Program-made: the position numbers and the translations under genes | Source: Microbacterium faecale | Lineage (GTDB): Bacteria; Actinomycetota; Actinomycetes; Actinomycetales; Microbacteriaceae | Length of the DNA stretch: 64,000 nt | Direction: 5' to 3' | Assembly: GCF_014640975.1 (NCBI RefSeq) | Contig: NZ_BMHO01000001.1 | Span: 1,808,166 to 1,872,165 of the forward strand | Shown here: piece by piece, positions 44,858-52,973 of the stretch | Layout of the letters: each line of letters opens with the position of its first letter | Position numbering within the stretch: the first letter of the stretch is position 1 | The notes under the pieces: model-generated | Told to the model about the DNA's origin: nothing | Seen by the model: the letters and a program-made list of their open reading frames with translations, nothing else | The model's database searches: none

Positions 44858-45857
44858 CCGCGACCGGTACCGCGTCATTCCCGTCGGCATCACGAGGGAG
44901 GGCGTCTTCGTCCTCGAACAGGACGATCCGGACCGCTTTCGCCTCGACGCGCACAAGCTCCCGGAGGTCGTCGACAACGGCACCCGGATCCTGTGGCCGA
45001 TGCCGGGTGATGACCGCGCGTTGCGCGTGCGTCGCGCCGACGGCACGATCGATGACCTCGGCGCCGTCGACGTCGTCCTTCCGATCCTGCACGGCCTGCA
45101 CGGCGAAGACGGCACGATCCAGGGCTTTCTCGACACGCTTGCGATCCCGTACGCGGGAGGCGGTGTGCTCGACTCCGCGGTGTGCCTCGACAAGCACTTC
45201 ACGAAGATCGCGTTGCACGACGCAGGGATCGCGGTCGCGCCCGGCATCGTCGTCAGGTCGCGCCGCTGGGCCTCCGAGCCGGACGTCGTCCGCGACGAGG
45301 TGACGGCGCTCGGCTACCCGGTATTCGTCAAGCCTGCGCGCGCCGGGTCGAGCGTCGGCGTCTCGAAGGTGCACGGCCCAGACGAGCTCGACGGTGCGAT
45401 GCGCACGGCCTTCGACGAAGATGACAAGATCCTCGTCGAGTGCGGCATGCGCGGGCGCGAGATCGAGGTCGCGGTCCTCGAGGGCCGCGGATCGGCGCCG
45501 ACACGTGCCTCGCTTCCGGGCGAGATCGTTGTCACGACGCGCGAGTTCTACGACTTCGAGGGCAAGTACCTCGGCGGCGACGGGGCCGAGGTCATCTGCC
45601 CGGCCGACCTCACGGACGCACAGACTGAGCGGATCCGCGACATCGGCGCACGGGCGTTCGATGCGGTCGAGGGGCGCGGCCTGGCGCGTGTGGACGTCTT
45701 CCTCACCGATGACGATGAGATCGTCGTGAACGAGCTCAACACGATGCCGGGTTTCACGCCCATCTCGATGTACCCGAAGTGCTGGATCGCCTCGGGCCTC
45801 AGCTACGCCGACCTGATCTCGGAGCTCATCGAGCTCGGGCGCGCGCGCACCGCCTGA
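44763..45857 (+). CDS. ddl: D-alanine--D-alanine ligase
   Basis: 364-aa ATP-grasp ligase forming D-Ala-D-Ala for the cell wall. The start is VAVLFGGRSSEHEIS; the active-site loop is PARAGSSVGVSKV; the magnesium ligands lie in NELNTMPGFTP. ATG 44763 has AGGAGG-type sequence 10 bases upstream and lies 95 bases inside gpsA; the longer frame to 44688 has no support. Vancomycin-type (D-Lac) residues are not assessed. Confidence 0.94.
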   Translation: MQRATVAVLFGGRSSEHEISSATAGGVLGAIDRDRYRVIPVGITREGVFVLEQDDPDRFRLDAHKLPEVVDNGTRILWPMPGDDRALRVRRADGTIDDLGAVDVVLPILHGLHGEDGTIQGFLDTLAIPYAGGGVLDSAVCLDKHFTKIALHDAGIAVAPGIVVRSRRWASEPDVVRDEVTALGYPVFVKPARAGSSVGVSKVHGPDELDGAMRTAFDEDDKILVECGMRGREIEVAVLEGRGSAPTRASLPGEIVVTTREFYDFEGKYLGGDGAEVICPADLTDAQTERIRDIGARAFDAVEGRGLARVDVFLTDDDEIVVNELNTMPGFTPISMYPKCWIASGLSYADLISELIELGRARTA

Positions 45858-46349
45858 TCAGCTCGTCTGCGGAACGTCCTCGTCGATCATCTCGGCGTCC
45901 TCGACCGTCGTGCACCTGGTGTTCTCCGGGAGGGTGGCGACGGCATTGCTGAGACTGCTGAGGACGTCGTTGCTGCTGACGGCCTCGGTGTCGACGTAGG
46001 CCTGGGCAGCCGGGGTGCGGCCGTACGTGGTCAGTCGCAGGTTCGGGAAGTCGCTGTCGTCGACGATCCAGTCGACGCCGCCGATGGAGACGCACTGGAG
46101 CGTTGAGGGCCCCGGCGGCTCGAGGCCGCACGTGAAGAGCACGGCGCTCGGATCGCCCCACGCGGCGGTCGCCTGGGCATCGGTCCAGACGCGATCGAAG
46201 TCGGCGATGGCATCGGGGACACGCACCGTGACGTCGGCGCAGCGCGGATCGTTCGCGTGCGCCGCGGGCTCGAGGTGCACCGTCGGGGTGCACCCGGCAG
46301 CCACGAGAGCGACACCGGCAGCGGCCAGCGCGAGCAGACGACGAATCAC
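45858..46349 (-). CDS. DUF3515 lipoprotein
   Basis: 163-aa exported protein with lipobox VAAGC after a short hydrophobic signal. The mature part has Cys residues (CADVTV, TCGLEP, LQC, RCTT) and the DUF3515 core GVDWIVDD. The family is actinobacterial and of unknown role. It commonly sits beside thiL and ddl; here thiL lies on the far side of the inserted transposon. GTG start. Confidence 0.85.
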   Translation of the reverse strand: MIRRLLALAAAGVALVAAGCTPTVHLEPAAHANDPRCADVTVRVPDAIADFDRVWTDAQATAAWGDPSAVLFTCGLEPPGPSTLQCVSIGGVDWIVDDSDFPNLRLTTYGRTPAAQAYVDTEAVSSNDVLSSLSNAVATLPENTRCTTVEDAEMIDEDVPQTS

Positions 46350-46403
46350 GCACCCAGCCTAGATCCTGCGTCCTGGGGACGATCTGACTTCTCCGTCTCC
46401 GCC

Positions 46404-46428
46404 AGATGACGCGAATGCACCGAAAACG
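46404..46428 (+). repeat. Left terminal inverted repeat
   Basis: 25 bases beginning AGATGACGCGAATGCACC. The exact reverse complement is at 51976-52000. A weaker match continues inward (TTATCT shared, one-base offset), giving about 40 related bases per end. The 119 bases between it and the tnpC stop hold no gene. Confidence 0.92.
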
Positions 46429-46547
46429 ACCCGTTATCTGGGGTCTGGTCAGACGTGGTCATGACGTCCAGCACGAGACTCAGCGGATCGGAAGTCTTCC
46501 TGGTGGACGCGGTTATCTTGAGCCGTCCATCGAGCGGCTCGGCCTCG

Positions 46548-46937
46548 TCACCGTGCCGTGGTCGATGCCCGTAGTTGCCCGAGGGTGTGTTCCAACTGTT
46601 TCCGGAGTCGCTGGTTCTCGGTGGTGAGGTCACGGACGCGAGCGTTGGCAACTTCGAGGCGGCGTCGTAAGGACGCATCGGTGGAACGTTGCGACGCGGG
46701 CAGCGGTGCGCCGCCGGCTCCTTGCTGGAGGTCGCGGCGTCGTCGGATCTCGGCGCAGATGTCGGGCTGGGTGTAGAGCCAGGAACGTGAGACTTGCGCT
46801 TTCTGCACGACGATCTGGAAGGTGACCGCACCGCCTTCGCGGTCGAGGTCACGAAGAGCCTGGGTGGCTTTGGCGCGCGTGGCCTCGTGACGCAGTTGGG
46901 CGGCGGCGATCAGGTGATGGCTGTTATCGGCATGCAT
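46548..46937 (-). CDS. tnpC: TnpC-like DUF6262 protein
   Basis: 129 aa, the size of Tn554 TnpC (about 125). The N-terminal half has a predicted HTH-like region (IVVQKAQVSRSWLYTQPDI). The C-terminal half is a heptad coiled coil (LRRRLEVANARVRDLTTENQ). ATG 46937 overlaps the tnpB stop (TGATG); the longer upstream frame is a shadow of tnpB. TnpC is thought to aid orientation or efficiency of transposition. Confidence 0.82.
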   Translation of the reverse strand: MHADNSHHLIAAAQLRHEATRAKATQALRDLDREGGAVTFQIVVQKAQVSRSWLYTQPDICAEIRRRRDLQQGAGGAPLPASQRSTDASLRRRLEVANARVRDLTTENQRLRKQLEHTLGQLRASTTAR

Positions 46938-48412
46938 CAGGTGCTTGCCTCGCCATCCTCGTCGTTCTCCAATGTGGTAATGATCTGGTCGAGGTTTCCC
47001 AGGACCTGCTGGTTCATCTCGATCAGCCGTTGCTGACCGCGGGCTTCGGCCGCGGTGATGATCTGCACAACCTGTTGACGATGCTGGCGGTGCTCGGGCA
47101 GGAACTCCGAGGTGGTGATGAACATCGGGCAGCTCAGGCACGCGTTCGCGTGCGGGCAGGACTTCTGGACTGGCAGCCCGCAGAAGCCGTTGGGCAGGGC
47201 CTGGGTCGCTCGCCCGACCCGCTGCTTGGCCCAGGCCGCCTCGGCCAACGGTCCGTCCGGGTCGAGGGTGACCGTCTCGCCCTTGATGTTGACCTTCTTC
47301 GCGGCTTCCCAGTGCCGGCGGATCGTGGTGTCACTGAGCCGGGCGTAGTGGGCGGTCATGGCGTGGGAGTCGTGGTCGAGAATCCGCCGAACCACTTCTT
47401 GGGGGACGTCGCGGTTGATCAGCCTGGTACCCAGGGTGTGCCGGAAGCTGTGCGGGACGACGCGAACGGGTTGGCCGTGCTCGTCACGGACGTCGCAGCG
47501 CTTGAGCCAGCGGTGAAGCGCCTTGCGGTAGGCGCCGTCACCGACCGATTCCTGACCATCGTCGTTGTGCGTGACGCGCGGGAACAGCACCGGCGCACCG
47601 TCCGGCCATCGCTCTTGGAGGCGGCGGCGCTGCGCGGTGATGGCCTCGGTGAGCTCGGCGTCGATGGGCACCAGGGCCTCGCGTTTCATCTTGTGGTTGA
47701 GGTAGCGCAGGTAGGGCGCTCCCTCACCGTCGTGGACGATGCAGTCGGTCGGCAGGCGGACGGTGTCGGTGATGCGCAGCCCACACCCCATCAAAATCTG
47801 CGTGATCAGCTCGTAGCTGGGGTTGTTCCACTTGGCGAGGTTGTCCGAGTTCTCCAGCTGGGCCATCACGGCTTCGCTCAGCGCGCGCGGTTGCCGGATG
47901 GCTTCCTTGGGGAAGTCCTCGCTGAAGAACATCACCGCCGACGGCAGGGAGTCATCCCAGCCGTGCTGCCGGATGGTGGTGAAGAACAGATTCAGCTGGC
48001 CGATCAGCATGCGGTGTTTCACGGTGCCCGCGAACCGGGCATGCAGGTGAGCGAGGTAGCGCTCCAACACCTCCCGGTTTAGGTCTGCCATCCCCTGGAC
48101 AGAAGGCGCCACGTCCTCGAGGAACTGCCCGAAGTGCATGATCGCCCGTGTGCCGGAGGAGACGCTGATCACACCGAGGCCCGTGGCCAGGCGCCACCGC
48201 GCCCAGCGTTTGGCCAAGACCTTAAGCCAGGACTGCCCGATGTCCTCGAAGATGATCCGGGCCAGCCGCCTGTCCTTGACGCCGAGCTCACGCAGCCGCC
48301 AGACGTCCTTGCCGTACTCGGCGTCCCATCTGCTGGTCTGGCGGGGTGTCCGGCGCCGCTCGCTCGCCGTCGCTGATGGCTGTTCAGGCACCAGCGGACT
48401 CGGTGTGCTCAC
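46937..48412 (-). CDS. tnpB: Tyrosine recombinase, Tn554 TnpB-like
   Basis: 491-aa integrase. The catalytic residues are visible: Arg in GCGLRITDTVRLP, H-x-x-R in PHSFRHTLGTRL and Tyr in AHYARLSD. After the catalytic domain there is a Cys cluster (CGLPVQKSCPHANACLSCPM) that could bind a metal, as in Tn554-type TnpB. GTG 48412 overlaps the tnpA stop (GTGA); the open frame continues upstream to 48691 as a shadow of tnpA. Confidence 0.88.
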   Translation of the reverse strand: MSTPSPLVPEQPSATASERRRTPRQTSRWDAEYGKDVWRLRELGVKDRRLARIIFEDIGQSWLKVLAKRWARWRLATGLGVISVSSGTRAIMHFGQFLEDVAPSVQGMADLNREVLERYLAHLHARFAGTVKHRMLIGQLNLFFTTIRQHGWDDSLPSAVMFFSEDFPKEAIRQPRALSEAVMAQLENSDNLAKWNNPSYELITQILMGCGLRITDTVRLPTDCIVHDGEGAPYLRYLNHKMKREALVPIDAELTEAITAQRRRLQERWPDGAPVLFPRVTHNDDGQESVGDGAYRKALHRWLKRCDVRDEHGQPVRVVPHSFRHTLGTRLINRDVPQEVVRRILDHDSHAMTAHYARLSDTTIRRHWEAAKKVNIKGETVTLDPDGPLAEAAWAKQRVGRATQALPNGFCGLPVQKSCPHANACLSCPMFITTSEFLPEHRQHRQQVVQIITAAEARGQQRLIEMNQQVLGNLDQIITTLENDEDGEAST

Positions 48413-49545
48413 AGTCGGACCTCTCGGCCGGTGAACCAGCCCGCTTCCTCCAGCGCCTGGCGGACGTCCTCGGCACTCAGATGCCCGTAGACGGCGGCAG
48501 TAGTGGTGATGTCGGCGTGGCCAAGGAGCTTGGAGACCACCTCGATCGGCACACCGTCCCGCAGCATCCGGGTCGCGGCGGTATGGCGGTACCAGTGCGG
48601 ATCGAAGTCGATCCCGGTACGGCGGCGCAGCCGCTTGACCAGGTCGTAGACGGCCGTGTAGGTCAGCGGGTGGCCGTGGGGTCGGCCCCACAGGGTCACG
48701 AAGACGTAGTCGGAGTCCAGGTCGCCGTACTCCAGGTGCAGGTAGTCGGCATAGAGCCGGACCAACTCTGCGCTGACCGGTACCGTCCGCGGGTTGCGTG
48801 ACTTGGAGCGTGCCCCGTTGTCGTTGACCCGGCGCTGGACCGTGATCTGGGACTCGGCCGCGGCGATGTCCTCATGTCGCAGGCCCAGCGCCTCCCCGAT
48901 CCGCATCCCGGTGTCAAAGAGCACGGCGAACAGGAACCGGTCCCGCAGATGGGCACAGGCATCGAGGATCGTCTGCACCTCGACGGCGGTGAGCACGCGC
49001 GGGAGCTTGCGCTGCGCGTTCAGCACGATGGCCCGCCGCGGCTGCGGTTTGCCCTTGCTGATGTGGTGCAAGAACGGCTTCCATCCCGAACTGCGGCCTC
49101 CGGCCGGCTGCCACGTCCTGAGCAGCTCCCCGAGGTCGATGCCGTGGCGGGCGGCGTGCTGGTAGAACGCGCTGAGAGCGGAGAGCTTGTGGTTGACCGT
49201 CACCTCGGTGCAGTGGTGCTGCACCGACGACAGGATCAGGACCGTCCCGTCGCGCAATTCTGGCGGACGGCGCAGCCAGGCGACGAACTCGGCGACGTTC
49301 TCCAATCGCACCTCACGCCAGTCCAAAGCCTGGCCGCTGAGGAACTCGAACCAGTCCTTCAAATCGTGGGCGTAGGCCTTGACCGTGTTCGGCGACCGCT
49401 CGATCTGCGTCAAGTACGCCAGATATCGCTCAATCGGAGCCACCGGGGCACCGTCACCACCGAGCACCGTCCACGACTCCACGGCATCGATCGGCGAGAG
49501 CACCCGCTGGACAAACAGGCCACTCATCGGCGCGACTGCACTCAT
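48409..49545 (-). CDS. tnpA: Tyrosine recombinase, Tn554 TnpA-like
   Basis: 378-aa integrase with an N-terminal SAM-like DNA-binding domain (IERYLAYLTQIERSPNTVKA). The catalytic domain has Arg in DTGMRIGEALGL, H-x-x-R in HWYRHTAATRML and the nucleophilic Tyr in TTAAVYGHLS. ATG 49545 overlaps the stop of the efflux gene (TGATG), so cargo and recombinases form one translational unit. It acts with TnpB in strand exchange. Confidence 0.88.
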   Translation of the reverse strand: MSAVAPMSGLFVQRVLSPIDAVESWTVLGGDGAPVAPIERYLAYLTQIERSPNTVKAYAHDLKDWFEFLSGQALDWREVRLENVAEFVAWLRRPPELRDGTVLILSSVQHHCTEVTVNHKLSALSAFYQHAARHGIDLGELLRTWQPAGGRSSGWKPFLHHISKGKPQPRRAIVLNAQRKLPRVLTAVEVQTILDACAHLRDRFLFAVLFDTGMRIGEALGLRHEDIAAAESQITVQRRVNDNGARSKSRNPRTVPVSAELVRLYADYLHLEYGDLDSDYVFVTLWGRPHGHPLTYTAVYDLVKRLRRRTGIDFDPHWYRHTAATRMLRDGVPIEVVSKLLGHADITTTAAVYGHLSAEDVRQALEEAGWFTGREVRL

Positions 49546-51104
49546 CAATTCTCGGTATCTGCGGTCGGGTGCGTGGACTGGGCTGAGGCTCTTCCCCGAT
49601 GGAGCAATATCGGGCACACGATGGCGGTCGCGACGAGGACGAGTCCTCCAGTGACTGTGGCGGCACCGAGCCCGTCGACGAAGGCGTGACGGGCAAGGTT
49701 AGCGAGGTGAGTCGCGGCTTCAGTCGGAAGTTGCTCGGCAACACTGATGGCTGCGCCGAGGCTCGAACTGATGACCTCAGTGGCATCCGGAGGGAGGTCG
49801 TCGGGTACTCCGTCGAGGACTCGTGAACGGTACAGGGCGGTACCGATTGAGCCCAGAACAGCAATGCCCAGCGCGGCGCCCAGTTCTGCGGCGGTCTCCG
49901 ACAGGGCGGACGCAGCACCCGAGCGGTTCGGCGGGGCGGAGCCGACCACGACGTCGGTGGCGAGCGTCATCATCGGGGCGATACCTGCACCGATGAAGGC
50001 GGATGAGACGATGGCGACGATCAAGCCATCGTCGACCGGGACCCGGCTGAGCACTAGCATTCCCCCGGCAGCCACGGCCGCGCCTGCCCCGAAGACAAGG
50101 GGGTAGCCGAAGCGGGGCACGAGCACGGAGGCGAGAACAGACATTCCACCGACGGCGACCATGATCGGCAGCATCGCAAGGGCGGCGAGCAACGGCGACA
50201 GTCCTGCAACGAGCTGCAGATACTGTGCGCTATAGAGCATCACGCCGACAAGTGAGAACATCGCCAGACCCGCCCCCAGGACGGCACCACTGAAACGAGG
50301 GTTGGCAAACAGGCGGACATCGACCAAAGGCGACTGGAGACGCCGCTGCCGGATGAGGAACACGGTGCCAGCCAGTACGCCGACGACCAGTCCGACCACG
50401 GCGGCAGGGGTGAGTGCGAGTTCCTCGGCGGCGGTCTTGATCGCCCAGACGACCGGGATGATCGCGGCGAAGGATAGTAGGACGCTGAGCACGTCCAGTC
50501 GCGCCGATGTCGGGCTCCGGTACTCGGGAACGAGGCGGGGTGCCAGTACCAACAGGAGCACGATGACGGGCACGTTGATGAGGAACACCGATCCCCACCA
50601 GAAGGCTTCGAGTAGCAGACCGCCGATGATCGGACCCAGCGCGATGCCCCCGGACAGGCTCGCGGTCCAGATGCCGATCGCTCGGGTGCGCTCGGCCGGG
50701 TCGGTGAACATGTTGCGTATCAGTGAGAGCGTCGAGGGCATGAGTGTGGCCCCGCCGATTCCCATCAGGGCACGTGCGGCGATGAGAACCTCCGAGGTCG
50801 GAGCGAACGCCGCCAGCGTCGAGGCCATGCCGAACACCGCGGCACCGATCAGGAGCAGCCGACGCCGGCCGATCCGGTCGCCGATGTTGCCCATGACGAT
50901 GAGCAGGCCGGCCAGCAGGAACCCATAGGCGTCGAGAATCCACAGCGTCTGGCTCGGGCTCGGGGTCAGCTCATGCGTGATGGTCGGAATCGCGATGTGC
51001 AGGATTGTGATGTCCATCGAGGTCAATATCACGGGCAGCGTCAGCACGGCGAGTCCGAGCCACCGCGACCGTGGACCGAGTGAACGAGAAGTTTGGGACG
51101 ACAC
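49545..51104 (-). CDS. MFS drug-efflux transporter (DHA2 family), transposon cargo
   Basis: 519-aa, ~14-helix proton-coupled exporter. Motif A is [20 protein letters not shown], the antiporter motif region is SGGIALGPIIGGLLLEAFWW, and the D-E-type membrane residues of QacA/SmvA/LfrA-like pumps start with TSMDITILHIAIP. GTG 51104 is preceded by AAGGAGG and faces a perfect operator for the divergent TetR protein. It probably gives resistance to a cationic drug or antibiotic; the substrate cannot be read. Confidence 0.88.
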   Translation of the reverse strand: MSSQTSRSLGPRSRWLGLAVLTLPVILTSMDITILHIAIPTITHELTPSPSQTLWILDAYGFLLAGLLIVMGNIGDRIGRRRLLLIGAAVFGMASTLAAFAPTSEVLIAARALMGIGGATLMPSTLSLIRNMFTDPAERTRAIGIWTASLSGGIALGPIIGGLLLEAFWWGSVFLINVPVIVLLLVLAPRLVPEYRSPTSARLDVLSVLLSFAAIIPVVWAIKTAAEELALTPAAVVGLVVGVLAGTVFLIRQRRLQSPLVDVRLFANPRFSGAVLGAGLAMFSLVGVMLYSAQYLQLVAGLSPLLAALAMLPIMVAVGGMSVLASVLVPRFGYPLVFGAGAAVAAGGMLVLSRVPVDDGLIVAIVSSAFIGAGIAPMMTLATDVVVGSAPPNRSGAASALSETAAELGAALGIAVLGSIGTALYRSRVLDGVPDDLPPDATEVISSSLGAAISVAEQLPTEAATHLANLARHAFVDGLGAATVTGGLVLVATAIVCPILLHRGRASAQSTHPTADTEN

Positions 51105-51115
51105 GATTCCTCCTT

Positions 51116-51156
51116 GGGTACAACGTACGCAAACCACCGTAGCGTACGTTGTACCC
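51116..51156. promoter_or_regulatory. TetR operator between efflux pump and regulator
   Basis: GGGTACAACGTACGC and its exact reverse complement, with an 11-base spacer, occupy the 83-base divergent region. The left arm begins 12 bases upstream of the pump start. Both promoters probably overlap it, giving mutual repression. Confidence 0.85.
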
Positions 51157-51187
51157 ATCGCGATACACTGGGTTCCGGAGGTGTCGC

Positions 51188-51865
51188 TTGAGTCCACGAG
51201 TCGGGCCGTCTGGTCCCTTATCCCGCGACCGGATCGTCGCGTCGGCGATCGAGCTTGCTGACGAGGACGGTTTGGACGCGGTGACGATGCGGCGCGTTGC
51301 CGAACGGCTCGGTGCCGGAGCGATGTCGCTGTACCGGCACGTGGCCGACAAGGACGAGCTCATCGGTGCCATGGTCGAGCAGGTCACCGCCGAGTACTCC
51401 TACCCTGATGCAACCGGCTTGGGCTGGCGGGAATGCATGCACATACTTGCCCGGCAGGACTGGGCTTCGTTTCTCGCTCACCCGTGGCTGCTGACTGCCA
51501 ACGCCACCGTCACCCCACCCTTCGGCACCGCCTCGCTAGCCGCGATGGAGTGGGCACTGTCCGCCCTGGAGGAATTGCACCTGATGCCGGACGAGGCCGC
51601 CCGTGCGATCATGACGATGAACAACTACGTCCAGGGCAGCGCACGCGTTGCCCTCGGAGACCGGCAAGCCGACGCGGGCGACGACCCGGGCCGTGCCTGG
51701 CAGCACCGACTCCACGATCTGGACCTGGGAGATTTCCCACACCTGAGCCGACTCATCGCGCATCGGCATCCCGCCGGCGAACGAGACTGGTTCACAAGCG
51801 GGCTGGATGTAATTCTCGACGGAGTCGAGGCACGCCAGAACCCACACCCGGTACAGCGGGGATAA
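51188..51865 (+). CDS. TetR-family repressor of the efflux pump
   Basis: 225-aa regulator with the HTH in DEDGLDAVTMRRVAERLGAG followed by MSLYRHVADKDEL. The C-terminal part (about residues 80-210) is a TetR_C-like ligand-binding domain rich in aromatic and charged residues. TTG 51188 is preferred: GGAGG lies six bases upstream. The ATG at 51149 would overlap the operator. It is expected to repress the divergent MFS gene until the drug binds. Confidence 0.85.
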   Translation: MSPRVGPSGPLSRDRIVASAIELADEDGLDAVTMRRVAERLGAGAMSLYRHVADKDELIGAMVEQVTAEYSYPDATGLGWRECMHILARQDWASFLAHPWLLTANATVTPPFGTASLAAMEWALSALEELHLMPDEAARAIMTMNNYVQGSARVALGDRQADAGDDPGRAWQHRLHDLDLGDFPHLSRLIAHRHPAGERDWFTSGLDVILDGVEARQNPHPVQRG

Positions 51866-51975
51866 ACAGGTCACGCGACCAAGCCGGCCCCAGGTCCTCC
51901 TTACCGTAGACACCGTCCACGACACAGAACTGAAGATCACAGCAAGCTTCTGGCCTCAGGACTCTAGATAAGCGA

Positions 51976-52000
51976 CGTTTTCGGTGCATTCGCGTCATCT
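51976..52000 (-). repeat. Right terminal inverted repeat
   Basis: Exact reverse complement of 46404-46428. Its outer edge touches the last base of the thiL stop codon (52001-52003). The ~110 bases from the TetR stop to this repeat carry no gene. Confidence 0.92.
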
Positions 52001-52969
52001 TCAGGGGGTCGGGGATGACCAGTCGCGATAGGGGTCCCAGCCGCCGTGGCCGCGGTACGGGGATCCGTCGACCGTGACCGGGGCGTCGGCGCGGGGGAGG
52101 ACGCGGCCGATCTCGCGGAAATCCGCCGGCACGGCCGCCGGCGGGAACGTCGCGAGCAGAGCGTGGTCCTCGCCGCCACGGAGGGCGAGCGACGGGTCGT
52201 CCCCGAGCGCGGACGCATGCAGATCGAGCGTCACGTTCGACGCGTCAGCGATGCGCGACGCGTCGAGCGCGAGGCCGTCCGAGACGTCCATCATCGCCGT
52301 GGCACCAGCGGCAGCGGCCACGGGACCGCTCGTCAGTGGGGGGCGGGGACGAAGGTGGCGCTCCACGGCGTGCCGGTCCGCGTCCCGCAGCTCGTCGAGC
52401 GCCGGAGGGGATCCGTCGTAGCGCTCGAACAGCATGTCGAGACCTCGCGCCGAGACGCCCATGTCGCCGGCGATCGCCACGACGTCGCCAGACCGCGCTC
52501 CGGAGCGCAGCACCGGTGGGCGCCCGTCGGTGTCGCCGAGTGCGGTCACCGCGATCGTGAGCACGGACGACTGCGTGAGGTCGCCGCCGACGACGGCGCA
52601 GCCCGGGGCGAGCGTATCGCACGCCTCGCGCAGTCCGTCGGCCATCGCCTCGATCTCACCGACCGGCGTCTCTCCGGGCACGGCGAGGGCGACCAACAGG
52701 CTCGTCGCGCGGGCACCCATCGCCGCGACGTCCGCGAGGTTGACCGCGGCGGCCTTCCAGCCGAGGTCGTATCCCGTGGACCATTCGCGCCGGAAGTCGG
52801 GGCCGTCGACGAGCGTGTCGGTCGTGGCGACGACGGATCCCGTCACCGCGAGCACCGCGGCGTCGTCACCCGGGCCGACCTCGGTCACCGTCGCCCGGCC
52901 GGTGCGCGCGAGGATGCGCCGCAGGATCTCCCCCTCGGACAGGTCGCGGACCATCTCGCGTTCGCTCAT
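52001..52969 (-). CDS. thiL: Thiamine-monophosphate kinase
   Basis: 322-aa PurM-like kinase making thiamine diphosphate from the monophosphate. Motifs are GPGDDAAVLAV, ATTDTLVDGPDF, NLADVAAMGARATSLLVAL and MMDVSDGLALDASRI. The frame and conserved motifs are intact to its stop, which lies immediately at the transposon right end; whether the natural last codons were altered cannot be decided here. rsmD is just upstream on the same strand. Confidence 0.93.
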   Translation of the reverse strand: MSEREMVRDLSEGEILRRILARTGRATVTEVGPGDDAAVLAVTGSVVATTDTLVDGPDFRREWSTGYDLGWKAAAVNLADVAAMGARATSLLVALAVPGETPVGEIEAMADGLREACDTLAPGCAVVGGDLTQSSVLTIAVTALGDTDGRPPVLRSGARSGDVVAIAGDMGVSARGLDMLFERYDGSPPALDELRDADRHAVERHLRPRPPLTSGPVAAAAGATAMMDVSDGLALDASRIADASNVTLDLHASALGDDPSLALRGGEDHALLATFPPAAVPADFREIGRVLPRADAPVTVDGSPYRGHGGWDPYRDWSSPTP

Positions 52970-52973
52970 CTGC

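Larger units (their letters stand above)
46404..52000. mobile_element. Tn554-like transposon with inverted ends and a drug-efflux cargo
   Basis: A 5.6-kb element bounded by perfect 25-base inverted repeats. It contains, on the minus strand, an MFS pump, two tyrosine recombinases and a small DUF6262/TnpC-like protein, all overlapping by one to four bases. A divergent TetR gene lies near the right end. It separates DUF3515 from thiL, which are normally close together on the same strand. The right repeat abuts the thiL stop codon. The recombinase trio matches the tnpA-tnpB-tnpC plan of Tn554, but Tn554 itself is not described as having such inverted repeats. Confidence 0.87.

Noticed and set aside
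46406..46627. Short open frame starting in the left inverted repeat, encoding MTRMHRKR...
   Set aside because: The same N-terminus appears in a frame at the other end (51998 down to 51792, minus strand) only because both start in the terminal repeats. No ribosome site and no coding-like continuation.
48413..48691. Upstream extension of tnpB
   Set aside because: It lies wholly over tnpA in another phase and looks non-protein-like. GTG 48412 with a GTGA overlap is preferred.
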